Below, in pieces: positions 1 through 5,556 of a DNA stretch of 5,842 bases. Position 1 is the first letter of the stretch. Each line of letters starts with the position of its first letter. The notes beneath the pieces are model-generated. The model had not been told where the DNA came from. It did not search any database and saw only the letters and a program-made list of their open reading frames with translations. The position numbers and the translations under genes were made by a program. The stretch is from Candidatus Cloacimonadota bacterium (GTDB lineage: Bacteria; Cloacimonadota; Cloacimonadia; Cloacimonadales; TCS61). The DNA is taken from assembly GCA_016927675.1 (NCBI GenBank), contig JAFGMF010000114.1, forward strand, positions 1 to 5,842, given 5' to 3'.

Positions 1-2
1 TC

Positions 3-2105
3 CCAAACAGTAATCCTGTGGAAATTGAAATCACATCCGATTCTCCATTAACATCTATCTGTATCACCGATCTGACAGACGTTTATATAATCGGTGAAAC
101 CGATGTTAATGGCAATTTCTCCTGCAGCATTTATGGAGAAAATCCGGATGCTTTATCTTATACCCTGTCTGCGCATAATAAACTTACTTTTTCAGAACAG
201 ATAAATACTGTTCCCGTTATCGAACCTCCAACCGGATCCGGACCAGAAAACAATCCCATCGCTTCAGATGTGGAGAACGACCAGGGTGGATGGATCAGAA
301 TAGATTATATTCTTTCTCAGAACGATCCCTATCATAGTGAAGCCGTAACCCCTTATATTGATTATTATACAATAGAGAGAAAAGAAGGATCAGGTGAATG
401 GCAACCGGTTGCAAATTATCAACCGCAAGACCCGATAGACAGCAATAATGGAACACTCTTGATTGCTGTACCTGCATCTGAAGATCCGTGTGCTTATCGA
501 ATGGCTGCTGTCTATGATCCTGAGAATAGCACAATTCAGTCGGAATGGGCAGATGCAGGTGCAGCTACCAGTAAAGATGAGATCCCGGTATTTGTTGATC
601 TGACTCTCTTCCTCGAGGGAGCTTATCAGGATGACGGTTATATGAGACATGATTTGATCGACAATGATTTTCTTCCGCTGATCTCTCCTTATAATGGAGA
701 AAGTGTGGACTATTTTCCCGAAACGGGAATTATTCCCATAGTAGACTGGATCGAGATCCAGTTAAGGGAAACTGAAGACGGAATCAGCCTTTATTCATGT
801 AATGCCTTTCTACTTTCAGACGGTTCTGTGGTTGATATCAACGGCAATAATTCTCTACCCTTTTTCAATACTTCCGACAGGGAATTTTACTTGGTGATCA
901 GACATCGCAATCACATTGACATCATGACTGCTAATCCTTACATCCTTTCCGATAATCCCGTGATCCCCAGCATCATTGATCTTTCTCAGGTTGATTCCAT
1001 CTATGGTATTGGATTCACAGAACTCGCCGATGGTACAATCGCAATGCTTACAGGAGACGGTTCGAATAACAATCAGATCCAGAATGATGATAAGAATGAA
1101 TTCTGGATCAATCAGGTTAACTATGCCGGTTATCTTTCTGCTGATTTTAATCTGAACGGTCAGGTACAAAACGATGATAAAAACGAATACTGGATTAATA
1201 ATGTAGGCAGAGGACTAACGTTCCCGGAACCAGACCCAGGTCGGGAATTCAATCCGTCTCAGAGATATAAGAACAACCTGGTTGCAAGTGGATTGAATTT
1301 CTCTTTTGCCAACAGTCAGGTAACAGAAGATGGCTATTATTTCGAATTTGACATCATGGTCAACAGCATTTCTACTCCTGCCCTGTTAGGGGATACACAC
1401 ATATATCTTAATTATGATCCTCAGGCATTCGGTTATCAGGCAGTAGCCTATGACGGAATTAAAATTTCAAAAGGCAGCCTGCTTCAGGGAGAACTTATTC
1501 CCGGAGTTGCTCTTTACAGTGAGCCACACAGTTCTGATAATGATATTTCCAGAATAGGGATCCATCTGGCTTATAATTTTGCTCAATTGCCTGAAGCTGC
1601 CAACCTGATTCCCACAAGTCCATCATGCCTTGTTCATGTACAAATAGAAATAGCAGACAATAATGCTTCAAGCAGAATCTCATTTGAGAATTCAGATCGT
1701 GTACCAATGAATTTCCAACAGTATTATTCCGATAACTCAGCCAGATTCAATACTGTTGTTACCAATGCTGTGTTAAATGAATCACTTGATCTCAACTCGT
1801 TTACCGAATCAAGAAATACCGCAGACTCATATGGTTTGATGGATAATTACCCGAATCCATTCAATGCTGTAACAAATATCTGTTTTATCCTGCCCGAAGA
1901 CCAATACTGCGAACTTTCCGTTTACAATATCAAAGGACAGAAGGTAAAAGATATTTTCCGGGGAGAGATCGTTAAAGATGAACTGAATAATTTTATCTGG
2001 GACGGCACTGATGAAAATCAGAAGAATGTTAGTTCAGGCATTTATCTGTACAGATTAAATGCTGGTGATCATTCTCAGATCAGGAAAATGATCGTAAATA
2101 AATAA
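3..2105 (+). CDS. Large modular secreted protein with T9SS-type C-terminal sorting domain, 5'-truncated by the window
   Basis: The reading frame is open from base 3, so the true start lies upstream; the GTG at 18 is only the first start-like codon and has no ribosome binding site. Numbering from that GTG, I see these modules in order. Residues 1-66 are Ig-like, of the kind seen after peptidase domains such as C25. Residues 80-188 are FN3-like and begin DVENDQGGW. Residues 190-345 are a conserved extracellular region with LEGAY, VDWIEIQLRE and RHRNH motifs. Residues 346-396 are a dockerin-like pair of calcium loops. Residues 425-588 are the cohesin-like module shared with the next two genes. 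Residues 605-695 are a T9SS type A / FlgD-like sorting domain starting YGLMDNYPNPFN and ending KMIVNK. The protein is probably exported and anchored at, or released from, the outer membrane. The visible part has no catalytic domain; an enzymatic part, possibly a peptidase, may lie upstream, but that is a guess. The modular reading is fairly firm; the function is unknown. Confidence 0.85.
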   Translation, partial: PNSNPVEIEITSDSPLTSICITDLTDVYIIGETDVNGNFSCSIYGENPDALSYTLSAHNKLTFSEQINTVPVIEPPTGSGPENNPIASDVENDQGGWIRIDYILSQNDPYHSEAVTPYIDYYTIERKEGSGEWQPVANYQPQDPIDSNNGTLLIAVPASEDPCAYRMAAVYDPENSTIQSEWADAGAATSKDEIPVFVDLTLFLEGAYQDDGYMRHDLIDNDFLPLISPYNGESVDYFPETGIIPIVDWIEIQLRETEDGISLYSCNAFLLSDGSVVDINGNNSLPFFNTSDREFYLVIRHRNHIDIMTANPYILSDNPVIPSIIDLSQVDSIYGIGFTELADGTIAMLTGDGSNNNQIQNDDKNEFWINQVNYAGYLSADFNLNGQVQNDDKNEYWINNVGRGLTFPEPDPGREFNPSQRYKNNLVASGLNFSFANSQVTEDGYYFEFDIMVNSISTPALLGDTHIYLNYDPQAFGYQAVAYDGIKISKGSLLQGELIPGVALYSEPHSSDNDISRIGIHLAYNFAQLPEAANLIPTSPSCLVHVQIEIADNNASSRISFENSDRVPMNFQQYYSDNSARFNTVVTNAVLNESLDLNSFTESRNTADSYGLMDNYPNPFNAVTNICFILPEDQYCELSVYNIKGQKVKDIFRGEIVKDELNNFIWDGTDENQKNVSSGIYLYRLNAGDHSQIRKMIVNK
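1053..1205 (+). repeat. Duplicated dockerin-like calcium-loop motif inside the first gene
   Basis: Two 22-residue units (bases 1053-1118 and 1140-1205) match at 14 of 22 positions and share the core QNDDKNE. Each starts with an EF-hand/dockerin-type loop. The second loop has the classic ligand pattern D, N, N, G and a D at position 12 (D376 to D387). The first has D347, S, N, then N instead of the usual G at position 6, and D358. This paired arrangement is typical of dockerin-like segments in secreted proteins of this bacterial group. It suggests a calcium-stabilised linker rather than proof of a cellulosome. Confidence 0.7.
1290..1781 (+). repeat. Cohesin-like module, copy 1 of 3 (first gene, residues 425-588)
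   Basis: This copy runs from GLNFSFANSQ to about E588. It shows the family landmarks: FEFDIM, LLGDTHIYLNY, an FG pair, KGSLLQGELIPG, LYSEP, a DN pair, HVQIEI, and a late QQYYSDN. It lies directly after the dockerin-like loops and before the sorting domain. The alternating hydrophobic pattern suggests a beta-sandwich. Cohesin or CBM-like is my structural guess, not a domain match. Confidence 0.75.
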
Positions 2106-2134
2106 ATCTAACAGCCTGAAAAATATAAAAATAG

Positions 2135-2140
2135 TTGACA
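2135..2140 (+). promoter_or_regulatory. Candidate -35 element (TTGACA) upstream of the second gene
   Basis: A perfect TTGACA lies 58 bases before the start codon, in the 93-bp gap between the first and second genes. The best -10-like hexamer is GATAAT at 2162-2167, but its 21-base spacer is longer than usual, so the -10 assignment is weak. The other 93-bp gap in the window also carries TTGACAT, while the tightly coupled gene 2-gene 3 junction has none. That distribution is the main support for a promoter here. I see no hairpin terminator in this gap. Confidence 0.35.
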
Positions 2141-2184
2141 TTTTCAAATAGTAATCCGATAGATAATTCATATCCAATATTTCC

Positions 2185-2191
2185 GGGGAGG
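2185..2191 (+). promoter_or_regulatory. Shine-Dalgarno sequence for the second gene
   Basis: GGGGAGG sits 7 bases before the ATG at 2199. It is the strongest ribosome binding site in the window, and it fixes the start just ahead of the signal peptide. Confidence 0.8.
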
Positions 2192-2198
2192 CTTCATT

Positions 2199-3377
2199 AT
2201 GAACAGATTCATATATCTTTTATTTCTGTTGTTAATCAGTCTCCAATGGGAATCAGCTGATGCTGTCGGGATTACTTTCTCATTTGCCAATCCTCTGATA
2301 ACCGGTAGTGGTTCTTATTTTGAATTCGATGTTTTCGCCGCTGCCTCCGAAAGCGGTACAAAGTTCGGTGATTCGCAGGTTTACATTAATTACAGTCAAG
2401 CGGCATTCGGAAGCTCTGTAGTGGCAAATGAAAACGTTACCGTTACCAAGGGTATATTAACTCAGGGTGAGTTAATGCCCGGTTTACCTTTATATACAGA
2501 ACCCCTGTTAGGTGATAACACTACATCACGTTTCGGAGTCCAGATCGGATATAATTTTGAGAGCGCTCCTCAGGTGGGCAATGATTTGCCAGATTATTCA
2601 ATTCAGGTATTTCATGTAGTATTAACAGTTATTGATTTTATGGAAACTACGGAGATATCTTTTGAACAATCACTGATGGATCAAATTTATTATTCAGACA
2701 ATAATACGGAATACTCTCCTGTAATCACCCAGAATGAGCTGGACACACCTCTGCCGGTCGGGTTAAGTCAGTTTACCGGTATTTATCTTAATGGTAATGT
2801 CTGTTTAAACTGGACTACCCAATCTGAATACAATAATTCGTATTGGTGTATTTATAGATCGGTATCGCAGAATTTCGGTCAGGCTCTGTTGATAACAGCA
2901 ACGCCAATACCAGGTGCCGGCACAAGTTCACAGCCGACGTTCTATCAGTATGAAGATTCAGAATTACAGGATTATATCAATTTTTTCGGATTACATGAGC
3001 TTGAAACTTTCTGGTATTGGCTGGAAAGTGTGTCCTACGAAGGGGAAAGCCATATATTTGAACCGGTTGCTGTAGAGTTGTCGGAACCGGAACCCGTTAT
3101 ACCACCTAATTTACCTGATCAGGCAAGCGGATTGATCAGGAATTATCCCAATCCTTTCAATCCGATTACATATTTCGAAGTTTACCTGCCCGGAGATGAG
3201 TCGGGGACGCTTCGCATTTTCAACTTGAAAGGGGAAATCGTGGAGAAAAGTTCTTTTCAGGCTGGTCACCAACTTTATATGTGGGATGCTTCCGGCTTAT
3301 CTTCCGGTTTTTATTTAGCTGAATTTTCCAGTTACGGCAGGGAAACCAGAAGAATCAAAATCATGTTGTTGAAATAG
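2199..3377 (+). CDS. Secreted cohesin-like/FN3 protein with T9SS-type C-terminal sorting domain
   Basis: This is a complete 392-residue protein. Residues 1-22 form a signal peptide: a basic start (MNR), a run of Leu/Ile/Phe, and a likely signal peptidase I site after ADA at 20-22. Residues 24-185 are the shared cohesin-like module (FEFDVF, FGDSQVYINY, KGILTQGELMPG, LYTEP, YYSDN). Residues 186-294 are an FN3-like module beginning LPVGLSQFTG with an LNWTTQSE strand, a common surface-protein module in this group. Residues 311-392 are a T9SS type A-like sorting domain with NYPNPFNP, a FNLKGE strand, SSGFYLAEF and a basic end. After Sec export it is probably sorted through the outer membrane. There is no catalytic motif, so a binding or structural role is inferred. 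A TTGACA box and strong Shine-Dalgarno suggest it starts its own transcript, which probably includes the next gene one base downstream. Confidence 0.88.
   Translation: MNRFIYLLFLLLISLQWESADAVGITFSFANPLITGSGSYFEFDVFAAASESGTKFGDSQVYINYSQAAFGSSVVANENVTVTKGILTQGELMPGLPLYTEPLLGDNTTSRFGVQIGYNFESAPQVGNDLPDYSIQVFHVVLTVIDFMETTEISFEQSLMDQIYYSDNNTEYSPVITQNELDTPLPVGLSQFTGIYLNGNVCLNWTTQSEYNNSYWCIYRSVSQNFGQALLITATPIPGAGTSSQPTFYQYEDSELQDYINFFGLHELETFWYWLESVSYEGESHIFEPVAVELSEPEPVIPPNLPDQASGLIRNYPNPFNPITYFEVYLPGDESGTLRIFNLKGEIVEKSSFQAGHQLYMWDASGLSSGFYLAEFSSYGRETRRIKIMLLK
2268..2753 (+). repeat. Cohesin-like module, copy 2 of 3 (second gene, residues 24-185)
   Basis: This copy begins two residues after the predicted signal-peptide cleavage site, so it forms the mature N-terminus. 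It shares GITFSFANP, FEFD, the GD-x-Q-x-Y-I-x-Y strand, KG-x-L-x-x-GEL-x-PG and YSDN with the other copies. The GEL-x-PG stretch is also recognisable at DNA level (bases 2466-2504 here, 1488-1526 in copy 1, 3634-3672 in copy 3). This supports descent by duplication. Confidence 0.75.
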
Positions 3378-3378
3378 T

Positions 3379-4158
3379 ATGAAAATTACTCCTGTACTAA
3401 TAATTTTTTTTTTATTTAGGATCCTTTCGGCTACGGGAATAATTTTCACTTTCTCTAATCCACAGCTGACAGAAGCAGAAACCTGCTTTGAGTTCGATAT
3501 AATGATCTCTGCTGATGAATCAGGAAAACTTCTTGGTGACACCCAGATATACATTTGTTATAATAATTCTTCTTTTGGGGACAGTATCTATGCCAATTCC
3601 ATCGTCGAGATCGTTAAAGGAACTTTGATCGATGGTGAACTGATTCCCGGAATTCCACTCTACGCAGAACCTATAATAGGGGATAATTCTGCCCAATGTC
3701 TGGGAATTCAGACTAATTTTCTGTTCTCCAGTTCCTTACCAGATCTGGGAAGTCCTGTTTCTGAAATACCCACTCAACTTCTGCATGTTAAAATCTCAAT
3801 TTTGAACAATAACGAACCTGCTGTGATCACTTTTTTAGAAGATCTGATGACTGGACAGCAGTATGAGTCTGATAACTTAACCCTATTCAGCCCGGTAACA
3901 GCAATTGATACCCTGTTCAGCCCTTTGTTTACTCCTTCTGTACCTGTGATTAACGGAATTCAAATCATAAACGAAGGAACTCAGATACAGATATGCTGGA
4001 CTCCTGAAACTAATATATCATATAAGATCTTTTCATCCGATAATCCCTACAACGGATTCAGCGAAGAAACTGGAGTGATATCTGAAGGATGCTGGACAGG
4101 CATTCTGGATATAAATCAACCCTTTAGATTCTACTACCTGAAAGCTTATAACGAATAA
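3379..4158 (+). CDS. Secreted cohesin-like/FN3-like protein lacking a sorting domain
   Basis: This is a 259-residue paralogue of the preceding gene. An in-frame TGA at 3370-3372 leaves the ATG at 3379 as the only sensible start. The ATG lies one base after the previous stop with no visible Shine-Dalgarno, so translation is probably coupled. Residues 1-18 look like a signal peptide (MKI, then a hydrophobic run, likely cleavage after LSA), although Arg14 interrupts the hydrophobic core. Residues 20-183 are the shared cohesin-like module (FEFDIM, LLGDTQIYICY, KGTLIDGELIPG, LYAEP). Residues 187-259 are an FN3-like module with a CWTPET strand, SSDNPYNGF and a final FYYLKAYNE, a form common at the ends of such proteins. 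There is no NYPNPFN sorting domain, and I saw none in the 93 bases after the stop. It may stay periplasmic, bind a sorted partner, or leave by another route. A T10 run lies in the signal-peptide codons. Confidence 0.83.
   Translation: MKITPVLIIFFLFRILSATGIIFTFSNPQLTEAETCFEFDIMISADESGKLLGDTQIYICYNNSSFGDSIYANSIVEIVKGTLIDGELIPGIPLYAEPIIGDNSAQCLGIQTNFLFSSSLPDLGSPVSEIPTQLLHVKISILNNNEPAVITFLEDLMTGQQYESDNLTLFSPVTAIDTLFSPLFTPSVPVINGIQIINEGTQIQICWTPETNISYKIFSSDNPYNGFSEETGVISEGCWTGILDINQPFRFYYLKAYNE
3404..3413 (+). repeat. T10 homopolymer in signal-peptide codons of the third gene
   Basis: Ten consecutive T bases encode parts of codons 9-12 (I-F-F-L). Adding one T brings TAG into frame almost at once. 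Removing one T leads to TAA within about a dozen codons. A slip in either direction would therefore switch the protein off. It could equally be chance T-richness of a Phe/Leu-rich signal peptide. Confidence 0.6.
3436..3927 (+). repeat. Cohesin-like module, copy 3 of 3 (third gene, residues 20-183)
   Basis: Like copy 2, it begins right after the predicted signal peptide (GIIFTFSNP). It keeps FEFD, LLGDTQIYI, KG-x-L, GELIPG, LY-x-EP, LLHVKI and SDN. By eye its LLGDT and GELIPG strands are closer to copy 1 than to copy 2, while GDN after the EP motif is shared with copy 2. It carries extra cysteines (C37, C60, C107) not seen in the other copies. Confidence 0.72.
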
Positions 4159-4191
4159 ATCTTTTCTATTGTTCAACTGCTTAAAATATCA

Positions 4192-4210
4192 ATAATATTT
4201 GACATATTAT
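4192..4210. promoter_or_regulatory. TTGACA box within a 7-bp inverted repeat upstream of the aromatic operon
   Basis: ATAATAT (4192-4198) and ATATTAT (4204-4210) are perfect inverted arms around TTGAC, so the arms flank and partly include TTGACA at 4199-4204. Just downstream, TATCTTTG at 4208-4215 fits the TAnnTTTG -7 element known for Bacteroidota primary sigma factors, but no matching -33 element sits at the expected distance. The site could be a promoter with an overlapping operator, or chance in AT-rich DNA. No sigma-70 -10 hexamer is convincing. Confidence 0.35.
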
Positions 4211-4215
4211 CTTTG

Positions 4216-4225
4216 AAAAAAAAAA
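4216..4225 (+). repeat. A10 homopolymer in the aroC leader
   Basis: Ten consecutive A bases lie between the TTGACA box and the Shine-Dalgarno of the chorismate synthase gene. Depending on which promoter reading is right, the run is in the promoter spacer or at the start of the transcript. Confidence 0.6.
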
Positions 4226-4240
4226 TCAGAAAAATTAATT

Positions 4241-4245
4241 AAGGA
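4241..4245 (+). promoter_or_regulatory. Shine-Dalgarno sequence for aroC
   Basis: AAGGA lies 6 bases before the ATG at 4252. An in-frame TAG at 4249-4251 directly precedes the ATG, so the start cannot be further upstream. Confidence 0.75.
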
Positions 4246-4251
4246 TATTAG

Positions 4252-5556
4252 ATGAAATCTGACAGTTTCGGCAGATATTTCGGGATTACAACTTTTGGTG
4301 AAAGTCACGGTCCAGCGATAGGCGTTGTTCTGGAAGACATCAAACCGGGCATCGAGTTCCCTGAAGAAGAGATCCGGAAAGTACTTCGGGAAAGGCGTCC
4401 GGGAAAAGGTCAGTTCAGTTCTGAAAGGGATGAAAATGATGATCTGGTAATCCTCTCCGGAATATTTGAAGGCAGAACTACCGGAACGCCGATCTGCCTG
4501 ATAGTATTTAATCATGATCATAGGCCGGAAGATTATAATGCTATCAGAAATATTTTTCGTCCGGGGCATGGAGATTACTGTTTCTACAAGAAATTCAAAA
4601 TCTATGATTATCGTGGAGGTGGCAGAGCATCAGGTCGCGAGACATTAGCCAGAGTAGCTGCCGGAGAGATGGTCAATCATCTGCTGGGAAATATTGAAAT
4701 TGCTCTTTATCCAGTTCAGATCGGCCATTTTCAGGCAAACGAGGTCGATCTCTCTTTCGAAAATGAACTTCACTGGCCCGACCGAAGTAATTATCAGCAA
4801 TTATCCACTTTCCTGACTGACCTGAAAAAGCAGGGAGACAGCTGCGGAGGAATTATACAGGCAATAATCCGGAATGTTCCAGTCGGACTGGGTGATCCCG
4901 TTTTTGAAAAACTGGATGCAAACCTGGCCAAAGCGATTCTTTCGATTGGCTCGGTAAAGGGAATTGAATTTGGTATCGGATTTCAGATGGCAGATCGCAA
5001 AGGATCAGAGACAAATGATGAAATGTCTTCCGGAGGTTTTCTCAGCAATAACAGCGGAGGAATTACTGCAGGGATAAGCACGGGACAGGAGGTCCGATTT
5101 CGCTTTCTGGTAAAACCTACTCCATCGATCAGAAAAACTCAGAATACCATGACGACATCTGGGGAAAGCATCAGATTTTCCGTTAACGGAAGGCATGATA
5201 CGGTGATCATTCCCAGGATCATCCCCGTCGCCAGGGCTATGATCAAACTTGTCCTGGCTGATGCAATCAGCCATCAAAATCTGCTAACGGAGAAACCGGC
5301 TGATCTGTCAATTCTCCGGGAAGTTATTGAGAAAATCGATGAAGATCTGCTGCTTTGTTTATACAGAAGAAAGCAAATATCCCAAAATATCGGCAGTTTA
5401 AAGAAGAATCAGGAACTTCCCGTGTCTGATCCAGCCAGAGAAAAAGAGTTGTTTCAACAGCTTCAGGAAAAGGCCTCAGAACTTGATCTTGATCAGGATT
5501 TCGTCAAAGAAATCTGGGATAGAATTTTCACATACAGCAGAGATCTGCAATGCTGA
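4252..5556 (+). CDS. aroC: Bifunctional chorismate synthase / AroQ-type chorismate mutase
   Basis: This 434-residue cytoplasmic enzyme has two parts. Residues 1-345 are chorismate synthase, the last shikimate-pathway step (EPSP to chorismate, reduced FMN required). Visible motifs are SFGRYFGITTFGESHGPAIG with H19, a PGHGD motif with H106, DYRGGGRASGRET with R125 and S127, and RHD at 314-316 followed by PRIIPVARAM. Residues 352-434 match AroQ chorismate mutase (chorismate to prephenate). Aligned by eye to the E. coli P-protein mutase, R11, R28, K39, D48, R51, E52, S84 and Q88 correspond to R356, R373, K384, D393, R396, E397, S429 and Q433. All are kept, and the protein ends one residue after the last. 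Chorismate synthase alone is usually about 350-390 residues, so the extra tail is a true added domain. The product of the first half is the substrate of the second, favouring Phe/Tyr synthesis. It overlaps aroD by 7 bases. Small oddities are GHGD for the usual GHAD, SGRET for SARET, and TV after RHD where PC is common. Confidence 0.93.
   Translation: MKSDSFGRYFGITTFGESHGPAIGVVLEDIKPGIEFPEEEIRKVLRERRPGKGQFSSERDENDDLVILSGIFEGRTTGTPICLIVFNHDHRPEDYNAIRNIFRPGHGDYCFYKKFKIYDYRGGGRASGRETLARVAAGEMVNHLLGNIEIALYPVQIGHFQANEVDLSFENELHWPDRSNYQQLSTFLTDLKKQGDSCGGIIQAIIRNVPVGLGDPVFEKLDANLAKAILSIGSVKGIEFGIGFQMADRKGSETNDEMSSGGFLSNNSGGITAGISTGQEVRFRFLVKPTPSIRKTQNTMTTSGESIRFSVNGRHDTVIIPRIIPVARAMIKLVLADAISHQNLLTEKPADLSILREVIEKIDEDLLLCLYRRKQISQNIGSLKKNQELPVSDPAREKELFQQLQEKASELDLDQDFVKEIWDRIFTYSRDLQC

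Noticed and set aside
18..20. GTG at 18 as the true start of the first gene
   Set aside because: The frame stays open to the window edge, no Shine-Dalgarno precedes it, no signal peptide follows, and the sequence begins in the middle of an Ig-like domain.
295..1169. Three minus-strand open frames (295-534, 390-650, 855-1169) opposite the first gene
   Set aside because: They overlap each other or conserved modules on the + strand, have no visible ribosome binding sites, and translate to low-sense sequence. They are shadows.
1053..1205. Evidence for a true cellulosome
   Set aside because: Paired dockerin-like loops are widespread in surface proteins of this group without scaffoldins, and no carbohydrate-active enzyme is visible in the window.
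2106..2134. Intrinsic terminator after the first gene
   Set aside because: The stretch is AT-rich, but I found no GC-rich stem followed by a T run. The same is true of 4159-4191 after the third gene.
3315..3554. A 79-codon minus-strand open frame across the gene 2-gene 3 junction
   Set aside because: It covers the sorting domain end and the signal peptide of two well-supported genes, and the T10 run gives it a lysine-rich stretch by chance.
4207..4569. A 120-codon open frame on the minus strand opposite the start of aroC
   Set aside because: It lies opposite strongly conserved chorismate synthase codons and the leader, shows no recognisable motif, and has a composition expected of an antisense shadow.
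5005..5277. A 90-codon minus-strand open frame opposite the aroC C-terminal half
   Set aside because: It is fully covered by conserved chorismate synthase sequence, and its protein has no coherent signal or domain.
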